Shown here: positions 11,333 to 24,269 of the stretch, piece by piece
Layout: every line of letters begins with the position of its first letter
Position numbering within the stretch: position 1 is the stretch's first letter
Source of the DNA: Strobilurus pachycystidiatus
Lineage: Eukaryota; Basidiomycota; Agaricomycetes; Agaricales; Physalacriaceae
Length of the DNA: 64,000 nt
Direction of reading: 5' to 3'
Assembly (NCBI GenBank): GCA_019915135.1
Contig: JAHLMK010000005.1
Coordinates: 2,542,001-2,606,000, forward strand
Translations under genes and position numbers: made by a program
The notes under the pieces: model-generated
Seen by the model: only the letters and a program-made list of their open reading frames with translations
Databases searched by the model: none
What the model was told of the DNA's origin: nothing

Positions 11333-12342
11333 ATGTCTTCCGATCTTCCCCTTGATGTTGCCCGCCTGTTACTTGAACATGCTGCTCGTCACGATCAGCA
11401 GACGGCTGTAGCTCTAGCACTAGTCTCAAAAGCGGTGTGCAAATGGTAAGCTAAAAGTTGATGTTCGTTATGTGCGGTTGCCTCAAGATGCATATTCCCC
11501 ACAGGGTCACTCCAGAGCTATATCGCGCCGTGGACACTCCCACACCCGCTCGTTTCCATGAGTTCATCGACTCTATCAGGTCGCGGAATCATCTCGCGTC
11601 CTACGTGAAAAGGCTAATTATCGGAGACCTCAGAGATCGCGGGAGCGGTCATGGTAATTGGGCAATAAGAGAGGACGACGCCGCGCTTTTAGTGTCTCGG
11701 TGCAGCAACCTCGAGAGCGTTGCACTCTGGGCTGTGGATTCAGGAATCGTGCTCCTCATTGGAGGCATCATCAACCGAGGCGCTGCTTCCTTTCACCCCA
11801 CCCACCTCTCAGTGTCCAAATATCTGTATAGCCCCCAAGATCCCCAACACCTTGATCGTGTTGCAGTACTCTCCTCTCGCATAACGCACCTTAACTTGGA
11901 TGAAGAACAACACATGGTTGACCCCGACATCCCTTCATGGGGGGTGATTCTCTTCACCCACTGTCCCAATCTCTCTTATCTCCATATCTCTGGAGATGTA
12001 ACTGATGTCAGGACGGCCACAGTTCGGCTAGAGAAGTTCCTCGCGCCACTGAAAAGGATCTTACCACCGACCCTCTTACTACTCATGATCAGTTTGCGGG
12101 GGACTTCTCCCTGGGTTTTTGACGCCGACACGGTCCAGATGTTAGAGACTATGACGAATCCGCGCGTTATCATAACGGCGCCTCGTGGGTTTTCTAACAG
12201 CCAGTTGACGGACTCTCACTTCTACGAATGGGACCTGGACCACACTGATGAGTCTGAATGGGTGGTCAACAACGCTTGGGCATTCGCAGAGGCGTATGTT
12301 GCTCAGCGTGACAGCATCCGCGACCAAGACATCCACTCATAG
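11333..12342 (+). CDS. F-box-like protein, LRR-type
   Basis: Join 11333-11445, 11505-12342 gives 316 residues with matching phase (codon TG|G across the 59-bp intron). The N-terminal 45 residues (LPLDVARLLLEHAARHDQQT, then LALVSKAVCKWVTPELYRAV) form the short F-box-like helical motif common in mushroom genomes. The rest has leucine-rich repeats of irregular length (CSNLESVALWAV, SSRITHLNLDEE, CPNLSYLHISGD). No other domain was seen. Likely an SCF-type substrate receptor by analogy with the family; the target is unknown. Confidence 0.7.
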
Positions 12343-12950
12343 CGAGCGACTGTTTTCGCTTCCCACCAGTTGCCGAACGACTGTCTTCGCTGGTAGAGCA
12401 GGGTTCCCCAGCTTAGACTTTCTGCACAATAGAATAGACACAAATGACGCGAAACACCAGTATCACTGTCACTGAGAGTCGTCGCCGACGATTATGCTGC
12501 TACAAGCAATCAGCGCTTCTCAGCGCCCAGCTCTCAGAGTCAGAGCGGGACCTTGTTCCTCGAGGAACGAAGTAACATAGAAACTACCCCCAGACTACCC
12601 CTGTATCCGCATCTGGTCTATTTTTGCTACCAGCCACCGGGGTCAAATCTGACTCCGTCACGCAAGTCGAGCGAGAAATTCAGGTCCGTCTAATTTGTGG
12701 ACGATAGTAGACCCATGAAAGCAGAGAACTCGGTTTTCAAGGCGAGAGGGAACTGTGTTCAATTCTCGAGCAAGTTCGGCCAGTTCGGCAGCAACGGCGA
12801 TCAAACGAGTCGGAGGAATTCGAGCCACGTGCGAGGATTTTTCGACCCTGGCCCAGACATCATCGCTGCTTGCCCACCAATAATTCTGACACTCCTTTAT
12901 TCACGGTCTTGGACGACAACGACGACGCAGATTGACGGCCGACTTGACGT
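12343..12950. other. Intergenic / 5' region of the TBC gene
   Basis: No coding evidence. It includes short direct repeats of a TTCGGCCAGTTCGGCAGCAA type near 12776. The last 100 bp before the TBC gene are rich in CGAC and may be leader. Confidence 0.4.
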
Positions 12951-15900
12951 ATGGATGGCGCAGAACTTGCGCGGTGGACGCGGTTCGCAGGAAAGGGCGG
13001 CATTGGCAGATGCACGGCGACCGAGGACTGCGTCGCAGAGAATGCGGAAGATCTTATGTTTCTCAAGGTGAGTCGGCAAGCTAGCGGTTGTCCTCGGTGT
13101 ATCCCTTCCGCGGTGTTGACTGCACCTTGCTTGCAGGACGACGAAATAGTGGTCTTGATGCAGCTACCCAACGCCGAAGATCTCTTTCTGGGCTATTGCG
13201 AAGGCGTCGTCGGCCGATTCATTGGCGCACATGTCCGATTCCATGCCCGACTGAAGAAGCCTGTTATGGCGAAGCGCGGCAGCACGATGAGCGTCAAAAG
13301 TCCAACGCCTGGCGCGAACGAGCACAGGGAAAGCACACAGGTGGACACTCACAAGGTGCGCCTTTGACCATTCCTCAAAAAGGACTCCTGTTCTGAATCG
13401 CTGCAGGGCGACGATACGCGACTAATTGTCAAAAGTCCCAGCCCAATGACGGTATGGTTGCCGCATAGGCCTCCCATTCCGTTGTCCATCTCTTCTAACA
13501 TTCTCACCCAGGAAGGCGAACCGAGTCCAGTCGCTCCCACATTCCGGACCTATGCCGAGGACCCGACCGACAGGCATACAATCACCGTATGTAGCCACTG
13601 ATCTCGCGTCCCCGGACTCGTACCTCATACCACTCTCCTTTGTCCAGGAAGGAGATGTCCTACCGAATTCCATTTCTGGCACCTTCCGGCGCCATTTTGA
13701 GACAGGGAACGAGGCCAGTCAAAGCAGGGTGAGTTCAGTCCAGAATCTCTCGTCGCTTGTTCCATAAATGCCACAATCACAGCCACCGAGTCCTCGCCAT
13801 CATGGGACAGACGATACCCTCCGAAATGAAACCAACGATACTGATACAAAGTACGATGCTGAGAACACATCAGGCTCCCTTCAAGGAAATGTTCGTATCA
13901 CACTCCCCCAGTCGTTCTCACCTTACCCTCTTGACAGATCACAATACCGAATCCCCATTCCACAGAGGGAACTGTGGTCGTGATATCCCCGCCAGAAGAG
14001 CCCACTGCCGAAGTTCTCACCAGAAGTCCGAGTCCTATCATGCGACGAATACGCGAAGAGTTAGCTACAGACGATTCCCAGGAGGCGGAAGAATTGATCC
14101 CCGGCGAAGATTCTGTCGTTCTCACTCCCGTTCGTGACAGCGCCGACGCGGGGATTAGCATAGGACAATTTCTTCTTCAAGGGTCGGATGATGAAAGTGA
14201 TTATTCTGATTACGGCGACGATAACAGCGTACTTTCCCAGAACGTGGAGGCATCCTATTCCTTGGAGCAGCCAGGTGGCCCTCTACCAGTGGTGGTCGAT
14301 CCTGCCTCACAAGAAGACGCGTCCGACGCACAGGAAACCAAGGATCCCGAGCCAATGCAATCCAATGATACCCACAGCACACCTAGGAAATCCACTGATA
14401 CCCACAATGAGGACCGTACTAGAAAATCCGCCGATAATCACGATGATGGAAAACCTAGAAAGTCCACCGATACCCACAAGTCTACGGACACTTTCGATGT
14501 CTGGGGCGAGATCTACGGTGATTATCGCGATTCATTTTCCGCCAAATCGACCGCATCCATGTATTCCACGCGTTCGGCCCTCAATACTAACGGCAACCCG
14601 TTTCCATCTCCTCTTCTTCACACACGCTTCGGGTCTTCTTCTTCTCTGGAGCTAACCCCAGAGCTTCCTCCTGAACCGTCTTCGCCTTCGACGCCTGGAA
14701 CACCCCCACTAACTATCCGGAAACGTCCCAATCCCGTCGGGGACGGGGAGCGTACATCCTTGTTTCTTCCACATCCTGGCGCTCCAAAACCCCCTCCTCC
14801 TCCAACTCCTTCACCTGCTGCTGCACATCCGTCGCAGATGCCTCCGCCAACGAGGACAGGCAACAACTTACTCCCTACCATAAAACAGGCGCTCAATGCT
14901 GGTCGTTCGCGACCAACAATATACGCTCGAACCTTGGGGGACCTGTCTGAATCGTATGAACCCATCGGAATCGTGTTCAGCATCGATCCTCCACCATTAG
15001 CGCCTCCAGCCTCCCTCTTTGCTCCGCGTACGAGCAGTCCTCTACGTACACCTCCCTCTCCTTCCTCCCCTGGGCCTGGTTCAGGATTCCACACACCGTT
15101 ACGCGAGCGACCCAGAAGCCGGAGTTTCTCTGACATCAAGCTGTCGCCAGGCATGCAGACACAGACGGTGAAAGAGAACACTCCGACAATCACCACGTCG
15201 CGTTCGATGTCGAATTTGAGGGCGGACGAAATGTCGCTTGCGGATGTGCAGGAGCAGCGCGTGTCGCGGGTGCATGTCCCGGAGCCCATCAACACGTCGG
15301 GGACACAGCGGATGGGTAGCTTCACGCCTGGGAGTGGAAGTTCGAGTCCATTGCTAGCACCGCCGAGTCCGGGTAGGACGGGAAGTCCACTTGTGCCGCC
15401 CAGCCCCAGGATGATGCAGTCCCCTTCCGATCGGCCAAGGATGGATTCGTCGGGATCTCAGGCAGGCCCGTCGCCGCCGCCAGGCCCAGGCCTAGACCCG
15501 CAAAGAGCCAGGACGGAGAGTGCGTTGGCACAGAGGCCAAAGACGGACAACACCATGAGGTCGCCACAGGGACGGCCGAGGGCTAATAGCACCCTGGCGC
15601 CTCCGCAGCATATGCAGAGGCCGAGGGCGGAGAGCAACGGTGCACTTCCTGGTCATAGTGCGCCTGCGGCCCATAGTACGCTTTCTGGCCCTAGTCCTAG
15701 TCCTCCTGCGGGGCTACCGCCAACCTTTGTGATGAGCAGTGCGAGTCGGACGCTGAGCCAGTTAACCAAGGTCCCTGAAAGTCGGATGGTGACGCCTCCG
15801 CCAACTACGCCACCACTGCTTAATCGTGTCTTGTCTCCGCCCCCTGCAAATAGCAACGCGGCGGCACGATACATGCAAGGAAACGAGAGAGCTGATGCTA

Positions 15901-18122
15901 GTCCGCCTCAAGGTGAGTGTCTATTGTTGAAGGAGGAGAGTTGATTGCTCACTTGTGTTTCCAGCAAATCGTGCCTTCTCTCCTCCTCTTTCTCCTCCTC
16001 TCTCCCCACCTTTGTCAGTCAGTAGTGGGAATGGCGACCCTCGAAGCAGTCCGAGCTTGGGTACGATATTGACTGCAAATCATCGCTCTTATACTCATTG
16101 GGACTTTCAATAGGTTCGGTGGCTCGAGTCTTCAATGCAGCGGGTCCGAGCATGGGCAAGGACAGTCCAAGCGTCGCTTCATCAGACTCCTCCCACGTCT
16201 CCACCAATAGCGCATCAACATACAAGGATCGGGATAGTCCGGTTCTTGGTGTCTTACATCCACCGTCACCTCCCAGAATCGTCTCTCCCGCTCAAGGGAG
16301 TGATGATGGTCACAAGCGCAGTCTGACACTTACTCCTCCTTCGCCAATATCCATGAGAGGGGAATCTCCTTTGCCATCACCCGCATCTTTATCATCATTT
16401 CCTCTGCCTCCGTTCGCATCGTCCACCCCGGGCTCTTCGTCGCCTGTGTCACTCAACTACCCGCCTAATCCTGTCGCGGGTCCCTCACGTTCACATGGAC
16501 CTAGTCCGTCAGGACTTAATGGAACCTCGGTACCACCGAATCGAAAGATGTCATTACCCAATCTTCGTGCCAGGACACTAAGTCAGCGCGCGGGATCATT
16601 TGGTGCCTCGAACCCAAATGCCCCTCCACGGCCATCCATTGATACGGACAGCATCAAGAGCGGCTTTAGCGGGAGTGGGGTCAGCGTCAGCGTACGGGAT
16701 ATGGAGTTTGAGATGCTGACCGGACAGAATGGGGGTGGGAGTCCGTCCAGTCCGATCCCGAGGTCGTCGTCCACGAGCTTCACGGCACCAGCGCCTCCTC
16801 AGACACCGTCGATGCCGCCGTCGAAGCCACCTTCAGCGCAGAGTGCACCGTCAACGAGGAGTCAAACGCCTTCGGCGGCGCCCCATGTGAGGGAGAGAGA
16901 GACCAAGTTCTTGAGTATTTTGAGCTCCTCGTCGACTGGTTCGAATGGGAAAGCGAAGAAGAAGAAACTCAAGAAGTTGGTGTTGGATGGACCTGGGGGT
17001 GTACCGATGAGTGTGAGGTGGCTGGTCTGGATGGAGCTGGTGGCGTCGTCCTCGACGTCTCTACCGACCCCCGGGCCTTCATCGGGGGCTATGGGTGGCG
17101 GCCTGAGTGGTGCTGGTCCTGGAGGGCGGAATGCGGAGGCTTTGAAAGCATTGTTGGAGGTCGTCGAGGGTGAAGGTGCTGATCGTCTGAAGCAAGGTTA
17201 CAGCAGGATGTGCCCTGATGTTGGCTGGGGTGATGGTGAGTCCATTTTCACTCTGTGCCAATGGTTTTGTGGAGATGGGACAGATGGTCAAGATAGATAT
17301 CTTCATCTTGGCATTGGCATGGCGATGGAAGGAACCCTAGTTGACATTGAATACTGATGTGTCTACATCGACAGAACTCGACGCCATTCTGCCGTTCCTG
17401 CTTGCGTTAGCGCCCGAGCAGGACGCATTTTGGATATTCTGTTGTATCATGGACGGATATCTCCGGGGTTACTACACACGGGCGGGCGATGTGAGTGACG
17501 AATGACTGGCGGCTGCCTCCCATGGCTCATGTTGTCTGTAAAGGAAACCACATCACAGCTCGAGATCGATGGAGAACTGCTTGCGCGTTCCCTGACCAAA
17601 GCGGATTCGATATTATCCCATCATCTGCTGACGACTCTTGGTATCCCCGCGGGCAAGATTGCTCGAGGTATCGGGATGCGTGGTGCCTTTGTTGGCCGCT
17701 TCCGCGATCCCGATGACGGAGAGGAGGGCATCAGACGGATGTGGGATCTTTGGCTGTCTGAGAATGATGGTCAGTACCATTCCAGCTCCCAGCTTTCCAT
17801 TGCTCCTTCTCAACGGTGCTTGATTCCAGGTTTGCCTACTCTTATTCGGACGGCTATGACGCTTCTTGTGCATGCGCCGCGTAGAGAGGCTCTTCTCCGT
17901 ACAAGGAAAGCCGAGGATGCCATGCGAATACTGGCTAGACCAATTCAGATGCCAGCGGACGAGATGGCTTGGAGAAACTCCAAGTGGAGGCTAAACGACG
18001 AAGACCTTCGGAAAGAACGAACTAAGATGACTAAGGTGTTAGCTGACGCGGCCAGGAAGAAGACTGGCCTTGGTCGTGGTCTTGCCCGTGGTATCTCGTT
18101 ACCCAACCCTGGCGGACTGTGA
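12951..18122 (+). CDS. TBC (RabGAP-like) domain protein, 1490 aa, long disordered N-terminus
   Basis: Twelve exons fit in frame: 12951-13067, 13137-13355, 13407-13451, 13512-13586, 13648-13728, 13783-13890, 13938-15912, 15965-16060, 16114-17235, 17375-17490, 17544-17769, 17830-18122. Residues 1-110 form a small ordered start (LPNAEDLFLGYCEGVVGRFI). About 1000 residues of Ser/Pro/Thr-rich disorder follow, with a repeated KSTDTH motif near 14390-14480. A TBC-like domain occupies roughly residues 1190-1440 (GVPMSVRWLVWMEL, LDAILPFLLALAPEQDAFWI, RRMWDLWLSEN, LPTLIRTAMTLLVHA). TBC proteins stimulate GTP hydrolysis by Rab GTPases in membrane traffic. The usual IxxDxxR and YxQG finger motifs are not visible at the expected places, so GAP activity is doubtful. 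The tail is lysine/arginine-rich. The intron at 17236-17374 is longer than its neighbours and could hide a missed exon. Confidence 0.8.
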
Positions 18123-18596
18123 TGCAGTACTTACTTATGTTGATCTATGCGGACTACTCATCCGGAATTTACCCCTGCTATCGATTATGCTTTCTGTTAA
18201 TTATCATCTAAGTACATGCGTCTAATTGATTTTTTGATTGAACGGACCGCCAGGACCTTTACTGTGAGTATAGACGCTAAAGGTATCAATGATGACACTA
18301 CACAGCGCATATTATTCTGTATCCTTCAGGCAGTTTTTCTAAATACTGGGCCACGTGGCCCGATTTATTTTGTCCAGTACCATCATCCTATCATAGGCCT
18401 TATCAAGTCTGTTCGGTAAAGCTTCGTTTAAAACGCACCCTCTCCCACAGCCGCAGCCGCAGCAACTTTGGATAGTACCTTTCGCTCGTATGGTCTCCCC
18501 GTGAATGACCGTAATCGGCGACGTACCTCAGGCTCGTCAACTCCTCTTGTTCTACTACCGCGATATGCATTGGGCTGGACTCGGTCATTTCTACAC
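18123..18596. other. Intergenic; possible 5' exon of the next gene
   Basis: No independent gene. The frame of the next gene is open upstream of its first in-frame ATG (18597) back to about 18450, preceded by a CCCACAG acceptor-like site at 18444-18450, so an upstream first exon is possible. Confidence 0.35.
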
Positions 18597-20048
18597 ATGA
18601 ACGAGTATCCTCCTCGAAGTATTCCGGGGGACTCCCCCCGCTCCACATTTCGGACACCGAGGGTGCTGGCTGGGCTTTTTGTTTCCGTGTTCATCATATT
18701 GGGTGTGCTCTACAGGCATGTTCTGTATGCACAGGCGACATCCCTCGCCGAAAATCCAGTGCGTGACACGTTCCCTCTTGGCTCGAACGACACCGACGTC
18801 GCTCTAGGATGACCACTTCTGGCTACACTCCGTCGTTCCTAAAGACATGACCGTGCAAAACTGTCCAAGGCTTGAAGCTTCCGACGCGCCCATTTTTTTC
18901 GACCTGCCAATGTCGTTCGTTACCAAAGGATTCTTCTTAACAGCCAGAGGGCCATACTCTACTGGGGAGGTGCATGTGTCTCAAGCCCCACCCGACAATA
19001 AAGATGGTAGTGTCGCCGTGAGAGTGGAGGTGCCCACTGCCCACCAAAAAGAGATCCAATTTGTCCAAGTTTGCTCCGTGAAATTGTTGCACAACGGCGC
19101 TGAGGGTATTGCTGTCTTTGCACGTAACTTCCCGTATACGCTCACCCTGATACTAATTGCTACTTAGACGCCCGCTGATGAACGTAATCAGACAAAGGGT
19201 CTTCACCTGTCGGTGAACATAGACGTCGTGTTGCCAGGACAAGCCGACTTCCTGCAGATGTCCCACCTCCGCGTAGATCTGCCGTTGTTCAAATTTCTTG
19301 AGATTGGAGACCTCGGCAACATCGTCTTTGACTTTTTCGAGATAATCACGGAGCGCTTGTCGATTGTCAGCGGTGTGCGTTCTCCGCCCTTCCTGTAACG
19401 TTTTGACTCAACGTGATCACAGAACCTGATTGCGGATGTATGCAAGATCACAAGCTCATATGGATCCGTAAAGGGCCACTTCAAAACCGCTAACCTGTTG
19501 CAGATAGATAGCGGTGATGATATCGATATCACAGGCGGTGTGGTCGATCGCGAAAGCGGCCAGAGTAATGTGCTGTTGAAATCCGTCGGGTCAGTATTTC
19601 TTGTCGGCGTCTTTGGGGACGACTTCTTATAACCAAGGCTATCATTAGATCGACCGCCGCGTCGTTATCGCTGAGCTCGACGAACGAGCCATATGGCAGC
19701 TATAATGTAGAAGTCAAATCTTCAGCCGACAATGTTTCTCTGGATTTCTTGAAGGCACCAAAGGAATCGTCGCTCTACGTCAAAAGTGTCGCGCTACACA
19801 ATGTTACTGTCGGGCTTCATCCGTATTACGAAGGGCCCTTCAAACTCACCAACTACGACGGCCAGAACACCTTCAATTATGATGTCAACATTGAAAAGAA
19901 GCGCGGTCGAATAGTAGATTTGGTGAAGACGGATATTATTACGCATGGGAAGATTTTGGGTTCTCAGAAGTCGTCGAGGGCTAGCAAAAGTACTGTGTTT
20001 CTAAAGACCTTGTTGTCCGGGACGACAGAATTACATCTCAGACCTTGA
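18597..20048 (+). CDS. Single-pass membrane protein with large extracellular beta-rich domain
   Basis: Exons about 18597-18758, 18808-19113, 19168-19374, 19423-19589, 19649-20048 (413 residues from the first in-frame ATG). All junctions fit, but the 19114 donor (GTCTTT) is weak. A short basic N-terminus precedes one transmembrane helix (LAGLFVSVFIILGVLYRHVL). The outside part has alternating hydrophobic strands without cysteine clusters (VNIDVVLPGQADFLQM, VKGHFKTANLLQIDSG, YNVEVKSSADNVSLDF, FKLTNYDGQNTFNYDVN). This layout is common in Agaricomycete hypothetical proteins; I do not recognise a named domain. Function unknown; a type II plasma-membrane topology is inferred. It is convergent with the maleylacetate reductase gene, whose stop lies only 30 bp away. 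Confidence 0.65.
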
Positions 20049-20078
20049 TTGACCGTCTCCTCTACCCGGCCTCTACCT

Positions 20079-21248
20079 TCAGGCCGCATTGTTTTCAGGT
20101 CTCAGACCTTCGAACGCATTCCTCAACAAAATCAGCAACTTTTCCTTCTCCAACGGTCCCGGATTTGGGTATGGATTCATCACGGCAATATCAGCAGCTC
20201 GTTCGAGGTCGGACTCTTTCATGCCCAAATCCTTCAACGAGCATGGTGCACCCAATCCCTTTGCTATATCATATAGGCCTTGAGCTGCATTGGGTACACC
20301 CAATATAGCAGCAATCTTTCTCATCGGCTCTTCAGCATACGGCGCGTTATACGCCATCGAATGTGGCAGCATCACTGTGTGCGTCTCTGCATGCGGCAGA
20401 TTGAAGGTTCCACCTGAATGCGGAATCAAAGAGTGATTTCTTACATCCAAGGACGGACGTTACCAAGAGTATGGCAGAGCTTATGGTGTAGGGCTACACC
20501 GACTGAGCCTGCACATGTCCCACATGCCCAGGCTCCATATAACGCATCGCTCCTTGCGGAAAGATTGGCAGTATCTTTCGCAATTATGGGAAGGGCTGTC
20601 GTGATGTGCGCTATCCCTTGTAGGGCAAACGCGTCGGTGACGGGATTTGCATCATGGGCATACATGGCTTCTACAGCATGAGCGATGGCGTTTATCCCAG
20701 ACGTTACGGTCAAGCGGGGTGGAAGAGTCAGAGTGAGATCAGTATCGTAGATGATGACCTCCGGAGCAACCTTGAGACTCTTTTGTGTGGTCTTCATACC
20801 GTTTTCTGTCTGTCCCAATATTGCTGTCGCCTACAAGTGCGATAAGCGATTGTGATCCGAATTCTTGTGACACTTGTACCTCTGAGCCGGAATACGTGGT
20901 GGGTATAACAATCTGAGGTAGATCGGTGCGGAAGGCAATCGCTTTCGATAAACCAACCACGGAGCCTCCACCTATTGCGACAAGACAGTCGGCTTTGAGC
21001 ACGTCTGCGACCACACAAGCGTCGTTCGTGACATCGACCGGAGTATGCATGGCAGCCTTGGAGTACAGACCCACACATTGCCTATGAATCATATTCTGCA
21101 ATCGACTTGCGTCAGCCTCTCGTCCTGGGGTGGATAACACAAGCGCTGCCGAGCAGCCCAAGCGTTCGATCTCTTCAGAGACTCGACTGAGGGTGCCGCA
21201 ACCGAAAATGACGCGGGCAGCCAAGGCATTGTAGACGAAATCCTTCAT
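20079..21248 (-). CDS. Maleylacetate reductase (iron-type alcohol dehydrogenase family)
   Basis: Complement of 20880-21248, 20464-20830, 20079-20413; two introns of 49-50 bp; 356 residues, the normal length. Motifs: nucleotide-binding LVAIGGGSVVGLSKAIA, IPTTYSGSE followed by ILGQTENGMKTT, GINAIAHAVEAMYAHDANPV, and the metal-binding region HHKLCHTLGG with PHAETHTVMLPH. The enzyme reduces maleylacetate to 3-oxoadipate with NAD(P)H, the last step before the 3-oxoadipate pathway in degradation of resorcinol, hydroxyquinol and related aromatics; the cytosolic location is inferred from the lack of a signal. The first intron choice recreates the conserved YSGSEATAILGQ segment. No other gene of that pathway is adjacent, although a flavin reductase-like gene lies 10 kb away. 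Confidence 0.88.
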
Positions 21249-22000
21249 GACGGTGGTAAGAGAAACCAGTTGCCTGAAATCACCGTGTGATCTTCCATAC
21301 CATTTGTGGCGCAGGTCACTAAGGCGGCGTAACGGCGCTCGCCAGAAATGGAAATAATCCCGCCGATCGCATCTGCGTCGGCGGAAAAACTACCGTCCGC
21401 AGCGAGCTAAATATGTCCGTTGTCAGCTGCCAAAACGTCCGACTGCTGCTTTGACTGGAGGTCTCATTTGTTGTCTGGTTTTATTTCAGGTATCATCATG
21501 ACCAAAACGTGTCTTCCCTGCCAGCTGCGGTAGAATCTCTGTTCATAGCTGCGCCACACTGAAGAAAAGTACGCCTTCTCCGAGTCAGTTGATCTAGCGC
21601 CGATGATGCAGGACGCAGTCTAAGGTCACAGGTTCCCGAGATTGACATCGCTCAGCGAAGGGACAAAAACAGGGCTCAAGATCAAGTCTAAGAGTTGCCA
21701 TTTGAAGACATCACTGGCAGAAGCGCCTCTTCTGCAACAAAATAGCCCAGATTCTTTCTTGAATTCGTGTTTTGGCGTCTCTTCACCTTTCGCAAAGTCG
21801 TTCATGCATCAACCTTTCATGACGAAGCTTGCTGTTTCAGGCCGAATATTCTTTGTCGGGTAGGATGAACACACAGTGATACCACGAGAGCCTCAAACTA
21901 TTACGACTCTTGAAGAAAAGATTTTGGGTTGTTTCTCGATCGTACACGGTACACCTCATGTACAGTCTCACCCATAAGTCACTGATTCAATTCGGCACTT
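21249..22000. other. Intergenic region upstream of maleylacetate reductase
   Basis: About 750 bp. The part next to the reductase start contains CGG/CCG-rich elements (for example CGGCGGAAAAAC and CCGTCCGCAG near 21375-21400), which resemble sites for zinc-cluster regulators; this is inference only. A 73-codon ORF at 21642-21863 has no coding character. Confidence 0.4.
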
Positions 22001-24269
22001 TTACTGTATGGCCCAATCTTCCTCAACATGTTCGAATTCCAGAAATCTGACCAGCAGACTTGCACCGCCTAGAGTGACTGATTCAACGTAAGAGATATAT
22101 CCACTGCAAGAAAGACAATTATACCACTCACATAGCCGATAGAACTCCTCTTTGCTCAAATTGGGGAGGCGCTGGTGAAGAGCGCCTACAGGGATACCAA
22201 AGCGCTGTGCAAAAGGAAAGACATTCAGACGAGGGTAATTTCGAAGATAGGTGACGCACCTTGGAGTGAATGCTATGAACATCACGAGTTCGTAGTCCTA
22301 GTGTTTCCATCGTTTCGTACAGCTCTCGCTCTCGAAGATAGCGGTGGAAAGCCGTTTCATTGTCGTAAAACGCCTCCAGCGACTCAAGGAGGTGAAGTAA
22401 CGTCGGGGATTGCAGCCCTTGGTTGAACATATCGTGCAAGCTGGCTTCCTAAGGTAGGGTATCAGACCAGCGCCTTGCAGGTACTTGAAGACTCTTACCA
22501 GCCCCGGAATACTATAGCACTTCTTCATCAGCCAATCGACCGTTCTCGGATGGGACTGCGCAGACCCATCAGGCCGAGTCTCATGCCAACTCCTCGAGTG
22601 CATCAGAATCGCCGCATGCGGGTTGCTCTTGTTCAACAACGGGCCCCAGTCCGTCAAACACGCCTTCACACCCACACCGTCCATCAGATGGCTCGCATCC
22701 ACCCTATCGAAACACGGGCCCTCGAATGCGGGCATCACACCCACGAAGAGTCCCTTGGAGAGGATCTTGGCGTCAAACTGGGTCAGGTGGAGGTGGATGT
22801 CAAAGTCCTTCATGCGGCGCGCGAATTCGCGAAGTTGGGACTTGACGTGGAAGAAGAGACAGCCGAAGACGTCGGCGGGGTCGATGGAGTGGCGTGCGCC
22901 GGATTCGCGCACGGCGGACATGTCCCACCCGCAGAGGGGGGAGGTGTTTCCTGGAATCCACTCACAGCGGGAGGTGAATAGAAGTCTGCGGAGCATTGGG
23001 TATCAGCGATGAATATTCTCTCGGATGAGGGGTGGGTCGTCACCTGTTGGGATGCACATAGCTGCTGGTGTTGAACGCGAATGGAGCCAGTATCCCAGAG
23101 TCCCTGAACCGTTTGAAGGCGAGACGATGCGACGGAGTGAGCTTCGACAGAAGCCTATCATGATCATCGGCATTCGATGCCTCACTGAAAGTCGAGCGCA
23201 TCGACTTGAGCGCACTGGTGATATCGAACGTCGACTGGAACATCTCCAGAGGCTGCTTCATCCCCATCGCCGCCTGCATCGAATAGATCTTGCCCGACCC
23301 ACGCGTGCATAGTGCGACGCGGTACGAGAAGTCACCCTCTTTGTGATAACCATATACGTAGTCGATGCATCGCTGGAGATAAGACGCGTGCGATCGGGAA
23401 AGCGCGGCCGAGTACATGAGATGTGTGGCGAGCTCTGCGGCTTCGTCGATAGAGGGCCCAGCCCCGAGAAGCGCGAAGAGGATGACGAGATTGCGGTTGA
23501 CAACGACAGGGTCTATGTCGTTGAGGAGGATGTTGCAGGTGCCGGTGTAGTCTTTGGGGAGACCGTTCACTGTTTGAATGAGGTTGCGGATGTCGCCGGA
23601 CGCTGAGAGGCGAATTAGATTCGGATATAGAGGAATGCGAGATGAACACACCGGCAAGACAGATCTTGAGGTCTTGGCTCTGGGAGTCGGGTCCTTCGTT
23701 GAAATTGAGCCGGAGGACGTCGATGGCAGGCATTTCTCCCCATACGTGGCGCGTAAGGGCGTCGTTTGGACGAAAAACGGGTTGCCGCTTATCGATGACC
23801 CAGGCTGGCTGCCAATCCTCCTTGAGATACGGATGTGTACACACTCTGCGGTGCCTATGCCAATGCAGTTTTTGGCACCGCTCTGAACAGTACTGTTAGA
23901 AAATAGCTTAAGCGTTCATAAGCGGGCGAGATAGATGTGATAATCTTACTTTGACAAGAAAGCACTAAAGGGTAAAAGATAAGGAGAGAATGATTGATGT
24001 ACGACAATAATCATGATGATTCCACGTACGCCAGAGCAGGACATTGTTCCCGGAAAGGTACATCCCTTGTAGGCCTGAGTCCTCGAGCTCTGGTTGGCAC
24101 AGACTGGACCTGATATGGTTGCGCCATTGAGGCCGGAGCCCAGTCCAAAAGACATGAGGCTCTCAAGGGAGAGAAGCCTCGAGCGGTGAGGAAAGCTATC
24201 ATCTGTGCCCGAGTCAAGACTGGGCGAGCTCGGTCGCAGGCGCACAATCATGGATTTTGCACGCTGCAT
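22001..24269 (-). CDS. MYND-type zinc finger / DUF4470 protein
   Basis: Six exons on the complement fit in phase: 24030-24269, 23652-23892, 23044-23602, 22499-22985, 22260-22448, 22001-22204, giving 639 residues. The second half of a MYND finger spans the first junction (CSG then YCSERCQKLHWHRHRRVC); its first cysteine pair is atypical (VCANQSSRTQAYKGC). DUF4470 follows (PAIDVLRLNFNEG, DIRNLIQTVNGLP, CNILLNDIDPVVVNRNLVIL). Then come a long helical region (FKRFRDSGILAPF, CEWIPGNTSPLCGWDM) and a C-terminal part (FRYLRERELYE-like region at about 22330; HQRLPNLSKEEFYRL). Such proteins are expanded in mushrooms; function unknown, probably protein-protein contact through MYND. The start codon is tentative. 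The gene is divergent from the APP1 gene across 400 bp. Confidence 0.75.

Noticed and set aside
14618..15325. 235-codon minus-strand ORF rich in Gly
   Set aside because: Antisense shadow of the Pro/Ser-rich TBC gene; its composition is the mirror of the coding strand.
22083..22140. Possible 28-nt intron near the end of the DUF4470 gene (GTGAGT..CAG)
   Set aside because: Too short for splicing, and reading through keeps a sensible C-terminus in frame.
22475..23012. Plus-strand ORFs of 129-168 codons over the DUF4470 gene
   Set aside because: Antisense to exon 4, which has the family sequence and exact intron phases.
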